Of a stretch of DNA of 64,000 bases, positions 59,894-64,000 are shown piece after piece (position 1 is the stretch's first letter; each line of letters opens with the position of its first letter). The notes below the pieces were generated by a model. The model saw only the letters and a list, made by a program, of their open reading frames with translations. It was not told where the DNA came from and made no database searches. Origin of the DNA: Nocardioides solisilvae (GTDB lineage: Bacteria; Actinomycetota; Actinomycetes; Propionibacteriales; Nocardioidaceae). The stretch covers positions 744,001 to 808,000 of the forward strand of contig NZ_QHKX01000002.1 of assembly GCF_003194625.1 (NCBI RefSeq), written 5' to 3'. A program made the translations under genes and the position numbers.

Positions 59894-61298
59894 AGACGGT
59901 CTCGCGGCCGTCGGAGTCCTTGCCGATCTTGCGGGCCAGGTAGAGGCCCTCCAGGGCGAGCTCGACCGCGCAGGCGGTCTCGCCGTCGTTGCGGGCGTCG
60001 AGCCGCGCGGCGATGTCGTCGTACAGCTCGGACTCGCCGAGCACCGGCAGGCCGGCGAGGAAGTCGCGGGCCGTGACCTGGCCCCCGGTGGAGACGGTGG
60101 CCCCGCCCTCCATCGCGTCGACGAGCAGCGAGAGGTCGAGGCCGCGGAAGTGCTCGCGGACGGCACCGGCGACGGCCGTGCGGAGCAGGTGGGTGAGGAT
60201 CTCGGTCTCCCGGCCCTCCTCCCCCGTCTCGAACTCGATCTTGCCGCGCAGCACCTCCACCGCGGTCTCGAGGTCGACGACGCGGGCGACGGCGTGCTCC
60301 TCGCCCTGCAGGGTGGCCCGGTGCAGCGCGGAGGCGGCGATCGTCTCCGCGCCGGCGATCGCGAACCGGGCGCTGACGCCGGAGCGCTGGTCGACGGCGG
60401 AGGAGTCCCGCAGCGCCCGGGTGAACCGCGCCAGGACCTCGAGCAGGGCGTCGGGCACCTCGGCCGTCAGGTGCGCCTCCTGCCGGATCACGGCGATCTC
60501 GGCCTCGAGCTCAGCCGGGTAGTGGGTGCGGATCTCGGCGCCGAAGCGGTCCTTGAGTGGCGTGATGATCCGGCCGCGGTTGGTGTAGTCCTCGGGGTTG
60601 GCGCTCGCCACCACCAGCACGTCGAGCGGCAGCCGCAGGACGTAGCCGCGGACCTGGATGTCGCGCTCCTCCATCACGTTGAGCATCGCGACCTGGATCC
60701 GCTCGGCGAGGTCGGGCAGCTCGTTGATCGCGACGATGCCGCGGTGGCTGCGCGGGATCAGGCCGAAGTGGATGGTCTCCGGGTCGCCCAGGTGACGGCC
60801 CTCCGCGACCTTCATCGGGTCGACGTCGCCGATCAGGTCGGCGACCGAGGTGTCCGGGGTCGCCAGCTTCTCGGCGTACCGCTCACTGCGGTGCACCCAC
60901 TCGACCGGGAGCTCGTCGCCCTGCTCGGCGGCGACCCGCTGCCACTGCGGGGTGATCGGGTCGTAGGGGTGCTCGCCCAGCTCGGAGCCGGCGATCACCG
61001 GGCTCCACTCGTCGAGCAGGCCGACCAGCGTGCGCAGCAGCCGGGTCTTGCCCTGGCCGCGCTCCCCGAGCAGCACGATGTCGTGGCCGGCGATCAGCGC
61101 CCGCTCAAGCTGCGGGACGACCGTGTCGGCGAAGCCGTGCAGCCCGGGCCAGGGGTCCTCCCCCGCCGCCAGCCTGGCCAGCAGGTTGTCGCGGACCTCC
61201 TCGCGCAGGCTGCGCAGGCGGTGGCCGGACTCGCGGAGCTGGCCGAGGGTGCGGGGGGCGGGGGCTTCGGACCGGGCGTCACCGGCGTACGTCGTCAC
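59886..61298 (-). CDS. MoxR/Mg-chelatase-type AAA ATPase
   Basis: 470 residues: Walker A GERGQGKTRLL (K84), LLGERGQG context, AINELPDLAERIQVAMLNVMEERDIQVRGYVLRLPLDVLVVASANPEDY as Walker B and sensor 1 region split by the inserts of this class, and RGRIITPLKDRFGAEIRTHYP for the arginine/sensor. It is a chelatase-like ATPase that works with a VWA partner (57456-59489). GTG start at 61298; upstream in-frame codons do not look coding. First gene of the operon. Confidence 0.9.
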   Translation of the reverse strand: MTTYAGDARSEAPAPRTLGQLRESGHRLRSLREEVRDNLLARLAAGEDPWPGLHGFADTVVPQLERALIAGHDIVLLGERGQGKTRLLRTLVGLLDEWSPVIAGSELGEHPYDPITPQWQRVAAEQGDELPVEWVHRSERYAEKLATPDTSVADLIGDVDPMKVAEGRHLGDPETIHFGLIPRSHRGIVAINELPDLAERIQVAMLNVMEERDIQVRGYVLRLPLDVLVVASANPEDYTNRGRIITPLKDRFGAEIRTHYPAELEAEIAVIRQEAHLTAEVPDALLEVLARFTRALRDSSAVDQRSGVSARFAIAGAETIAASALHRATLQGEEHAVARVVDLETAVEVLRGKIEFETGEEGRETEILTHLLRTAVAGAVREHFRGLDLSLLVDAMEGGATVSTGGQVTARDFLAGLPVLGESELYDDIAARLDARNDGETACAVELALEGLYLARKIGKDSDGRETVYG

Positions 61299-61386
61299 GG
61301 CGTCCACGCTAGACCCGCACCGCAAGGTGGAGGTCCCGGACCTGGAGGTGCTCGTGCCGCTCACGCACCAACCCGAGCACGCAGGA

Positions 61387-62421
61387 CTACTCCTTCGCCG
61401 CCAGCACGCGGGCCGCCTCGCGCTCGGCGGCGGCGTTGGCCACGCCTGCCCGGGAGCCCGCGAGCTTGGCGCCGATGTGCTCGCCGATGGTGATCGGCTC
61501 GTAGCGCGACCCGTCCCCGAGGCAGGTGGGCAGCGTGGCGACCAGGGCGTCGACGTTGCCGTCGTGGAAGAAGGCGGCGCTGCGGCGGCGCTCGACGCGG
61601 CCGTCGACGATCGGCGGCTTCACCCGGTGCAGCGTCGACATCCACTGCTCGTTCGTCCAGCGGGCCATGAGGTCGCCCAGGTTGACCAGCAGCGCGCCGT
61701 CGGCGGGCCTCACGTCGTTCCAGCTGCCGTCGGTGCCGAGCACCTGTAGGCCGGCGACCTGGTCGGCCCAGAGCACGGTGACGATGCCGTAGTCGGTGTG
61801 TTCGCCCATGCCGGTGAGCTCGCCGTCGAGCTCGACCTCGCCCGGGGCGAGGGCGTAGTTGTTCATCCGGAGCACATCGAGGCTGTGGTCGGTGTAGCCC
61901 TCGAAGAAGCCCTCCGGCAGGCCGAGCGCATCGGCGAAGAGGGTGGTGAGGGTGCGGGCGACGCGGGCGGCCTCGTCGAAGTACGCCGACACGGCCGGCC
62001 GGAAGCCGGGCAACCCCTCGGGCCAGACGTTCTCGGCGTAGTCGTCGGCGGGCAGCTCCACCCCCGGGTAGTCCGAGCGGGCCGCGCCGACGTTGAAGGC
62101 CTCGAAGAAGTCGTGCATCCGGTTGGCCGGCGCCAGGCCGAGGCTCAGGCTCAGCGACTCCGTCTTCGGGGGCGCGTAGCCGCGGTTGACGTGCGGCGGC
62201 GTCCGGTAGGCCTTCTTGGTCTCCAGCGGCTGGTCGAAGAAGGAGTCGAGGGCGGCCGCGAAGGCGGCGAGGACGGTGTCGGGGACGCCGTGGCCGACGA
62301 CCTGGACGAAGCCCACCGTGCGGGCGGCCTCGTCGAAGGCGGCGGCCGCCGCGGCCCGCTCGTCGGGGGTGCCGTGGCCGACGTAGGGGCTGATGTCGAC
62401 GGTGGGGACGTGGAAGCCCAT
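61387..62421 (-). CDS. Isopenicillin N synthase-like Fe(II)/2-oxoglutarate oxygenase
   Basis: 344 residues of the IPNS/2OG dioxygenase family: iron ligands H208 and D210 in GEHTDYG, and H265 in STLHRVK, with the Arg-x-Ser region RRRSAAFF. A GFVQVVGHGVP segment in the N-terminal domain is also typical. It likely hydroxylates or otherwise oxidises a small molecule. It sits on the same strand just after the deaminase gene, 13 bases apart. Confidence 0.9.
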   Translation of the reverse strand: MGFHVPTVDISPYVGHGTPDERAAAAAAFDEAARTVGFVQVVGHGVPDTVLAAFAAALDSFFDQPLETKKAYRTPPHVNRGYAPPKTESLSLSLGLAPANRMHDFFEAFNVGAARSDYPGVELPADDYAENVWPEGLPGFRPAVSAYFDEAARVARTLTTLFADALGLPEGFFEGYTDHSLDVLRMNNYALAPGEVELDGELTGMGEHTDYGIVTVLWADQVAGLQVLGTDGSWNDVRPADGALLVNLGDLMARWTNEQWMSTLHRVKPPIVDGRVERRRSAAFFHDGNVDALVATLPTCLGDGSRYEPITIGEHIGAKLAGSRAGVANAAAEREAARVLAAKE

Positions 62422-62434
62422 GATGGTCTGCTCC

Positions 62435-63511
62435 TCAGGTGGTGGGGACGGGGGTCGGGACGGGGGTCGGATCGGGGACGGCGGCGAGCGCCTCCTCCAC
62501 GCGGCGGGCCAGGGCGGCCTTGTCGCAGTCGTCGAGCCAGGTCGCCTCCACGCCGTTGCAGGTGAGGGCGGCCAGCTCGTCGCGGCCGTAGCCGAGAGCG
62601 TGGGCGAGGACGCGGTGGTCGTGGGTCGGGTCGGTGCCGAACATCGGGGGGTCGTCGGAGTCGACGGTCACGCAGAGCCCCGCGTCGACCATCTCCCTGA
62701 TCCGGTGGTGGGTCCCGTCGCCGCTGCCGGAGTAGCGCCCGATGTCGGAGCTGACCGGGGTGCAGGTGAAGGGGATGCGCTCCTCGACGCAGCGCGCGGT
62801 GATCTCGGGGTCGTCGACCACGTGGTAACCGTGGTCGACGCGCTCGCAGCCGAGCTCGTCGAGCAGGGTGAGGACGTGCCTGGGCGGGCCCGACTCCGAG
62901 TGGGCCGTACGACGCAGCCCGGCCCGGCCGGCCAGCTGGAAGGCCTCGACGAAGAGGTGCGGCGGGCCCTTCACCTCCTCGTAGTCGAGGCCGATGCCGA
63001 GCACCTCGTCGATCCGGTGCTCGATCACCGTCTCGACCAGCTCGACGGCGGCCGTGCTGCTGTCGTTGCGGCACAGGCCGACGACGAGCCGGGAGTCGAT
63101 CCCGGTGTCCGCTCGGGCGTCCTCCATCCCGGCGACCACCCCCGCGAGCAGCCGGGGATAGGGGACGCCCGGGTGGCCCGGAGGACTGAGGTGGATCTCG
63201 CGGTAGAGCACGCCGTGGGCGGCGCCCCCGTCGGTGAGCGACTCGTAGGTGATCCGGTGGAAGTCCTCGACGTCGCGGACGACCGAGCCGACCACGTCGA
63301 GCACCCGGAGGAACTCGCCGAGGTTCTCGTAGCTCGCGTGGTCGTAGAGGTCGTCGGCGGTGCGGGCGCCGAGGTCGACCCCGTGCTTGCGCGCCAGGTC
63401 CATGACGGTGGCGGCCTGGACCGACCCGATCAGGTGGCAGTGCAGGCTGATCTTGGGAAGCGCGGTGACGACCGCCTCGACGGCCGGGTCGTTCGGGAGG
63501 TCACGCGACAC
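62435..63511 (-). CDS. Adenosine deaminase-family metallohydrolase
   Basis: 358 residues: the metal site H24-C-H26 in SLHCHLIGS, the HSESG motif with catalytic Glu (near residue 203), HGYHVVDDP, and SDDPPMFG at the C-terminal part, as in adenosine/AMP deaminases. It may act on adenosine, adenine or a related base; the first residues differ from classical adenosine deaminases. A short Pro/Thr repeat ends the protein. The GTG start overlaps the permease gene by 11 bases. Confidence 0.88.
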   Translation of the reverse strand: MSRDLPNDPAVEAVVTALPKISLHCHLIGSVQAATVMDLARKHGVDLGARTADDLYDHASYENLGEFLRVLDVVGSVVRDVEDFHRITYESLTDGGAAHGVLYREIHLSPPGHPGVPYPRLLAGVVAGMEDARADTGIDSRLVVGLCRNDSSTAAVELVETVIEHRIDEVLGIGLDYEEVKGPPHLFVEAFQLAGRAGLRRTAHSESGPPRHVLTLLDELGCERVDHGYHVVDDPEITARCVEERIPFTCTPVSSDIGRYSGSGDGTHHRIREMVDAGLCVTVDSDDPPMFGTDPTHDHRVLAHALGYGRDELAALTCNGVEATWLDDCDKAALARRVEEALAAVPDPTPVPTPVPTT

Positions 63512-64000
63512 GGCCGGCCTCCTTCCCGAAGCGGGAGAGCACGACGGCCTCGACCAGCTGGGCGACGAGGTAGAGCACGAGGGAGGCCAGCGTGATCACC
63601 ACGACCAGCGACCAGACGTCGTTGATCTTCGACCGGGCCGCGGCGGAGACGATCGCGTAGCCGATCCCCTCGCCGGTGGCGAGCCACTCAGCGAGCAGGG
63701 CACCGGTGATCGCGCCCGGCACTGAGATCCGGATGGAGGCGAAGAGCGCGGGAAGGGCCGACGGGAACGAGACCCTGCGCAGCACCGCCCACGGCGAGCC
63801 GCCGTAGACGAGCACGACGTCGCGCACCTGGTCGGACGCCGACCGCAGCCCCAGCACCAGGCTGACCAGCGCCGGGAAGAGGACGACGATGCCGCTCATC
63901 ACGGCCACGGCCGCGAAGCCGCGCCCGACCATGAGGATGATGATCGGCGCGAGCGCGATCAGCGGCACCGAGCGCAGGATCATCGCGATCGGCATCACCG
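63501..64000 (-). CDS. ABC transporter permease, C-terminal part (window edge)
   Basis: About 165 residues inside the window; the 5' end lies beyond 64000. Hydrophobic helices with an EAA-like loop (RDVVLVYGGSPWAVLRRVSFPSALP) give the SsuC/TauC/ThiX permease pattern. It is coupled to the deaminase (overlap of 11 bases), so it may import the substrate of the deaminase/oxygenase pair. Partner ATPase and binding protein must lie beyond the window. Confidence 0.85.
   Translation of the reverse strand, partial: VMPIAMILRSVPLIALAPIIILMVGRGFAAVAVMSGIVVLFPALVSLVLGLRSASDQVRDVVLVYGGSPWAVLRRVSFPSALPALFASIRISVPGAITGALLAEWLATGEGIGYAIVSAAARSKINDVWSLVVVITLASLVLYLVAQLVEAVVLSRFGKEAGRVA

Noticed and set aside
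62435..62475. Short direct repeat GGGGTCGGGACGGG at the end of the deaminase gene
   Set aside because: It encodes the Pro/Thr tail of the protein in frame and has only about two units; not a separate element.

Overview
The window is very GC-rich (clearly above 70% by eye) and reads as the chromosome of an actinobacterium, most likely of the Nocardioidaceae (Nocardioides-like). Supporting signs are a mycothiol S-conjugate amidase, frequent GTG starts, 4-base ATGA/GTGA overlaps between genes, DUF4307 next to mca and greA, a DUF222/HNH nuclease, and a SigE-type ECF sigma factor with its membrane partner. The taxon is inferred from gene content and was not tested. No rRNA, tRNA, CRISPR array, insertion sequence or prophage was recognised.

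Layout. 1-3.5 kb: a thiamine operon on the minus strand, thiE-thiO-thiS-thiG-thiE-like/tenI-thiD, behind a clear TPP riboswitch. 3.6-9 kb: a small membrane protein, a flavin monooxygenase and a complete four-gene ABC importer. 9-18.4 kb: a lipoprotein, an iron-sulfur class I fumarase, an MFS transporter with a DUF5937/ArsR regulator, a stand-alone CarH-like B12-binding protein, a spermidine synthase-like protein and a class II fumarase. 18.4-25.9 kb: an acyl-CoA synthetase, a lytic transglycosylase, PhoH, a decayed FtsX-type ABC exporter, UppS and a hemolysin III protein. 25.9-30.8 kb: a YetF-like protein, SelO, and a copper pair of YcnI and a CopC-CopD fusion. 31-42.4 kb: remains of the catechol/beta-ketoadipate pathway in two separate pieces (lysR', pcaF', pcaD, pcaI, pcaJ with a frameshift; catA', catC), with a sigma/anti-sigma pair, an HTH regulator, a deleted M23 peptidase and a DUF222/HNH nuclease between them. 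42.4-54 kb: mostly housekeeping genes (acyltransferase, mca, greA, ilvA, AI-2E permease, MutL-like protein, cystathionine gamma-synthase, msrA, ABC1 kinase). 54-57.4 kb: a MarR/ABC exporter pair and a PatB-type lyase. 57.4-61.3 kb: a MoxR-type AAA ATPase, OsmC-like and VWA operon. 61.4-64 kb: a 2-oxoglutarate-type oxygenase, an adenosine deaminase-family protein and an ABC permease cut by the window edge.

The most striking feature is a run of broken genes between about 22.8 and 42.2 kb. The FtsX permease and its ATPase carry several indels and a stop. A LysR gene and a thiolase gene have each lost their 5' ends at one shared junction. pcaJ has an 8-bp tandem duplication, the M23 peptidase gene has lost its middle, and catA has lost its N-terminus. 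This could be real decay of aromatic catabolism and transport or a poor-quality assembly, and the sequence alone cannot decide. The best candidates for less-described biology are the CarH-type B12 photosensor module with no DNA-binding domain (14814-15596) and the AAA-OsmC-VWA operon (57456-61298).
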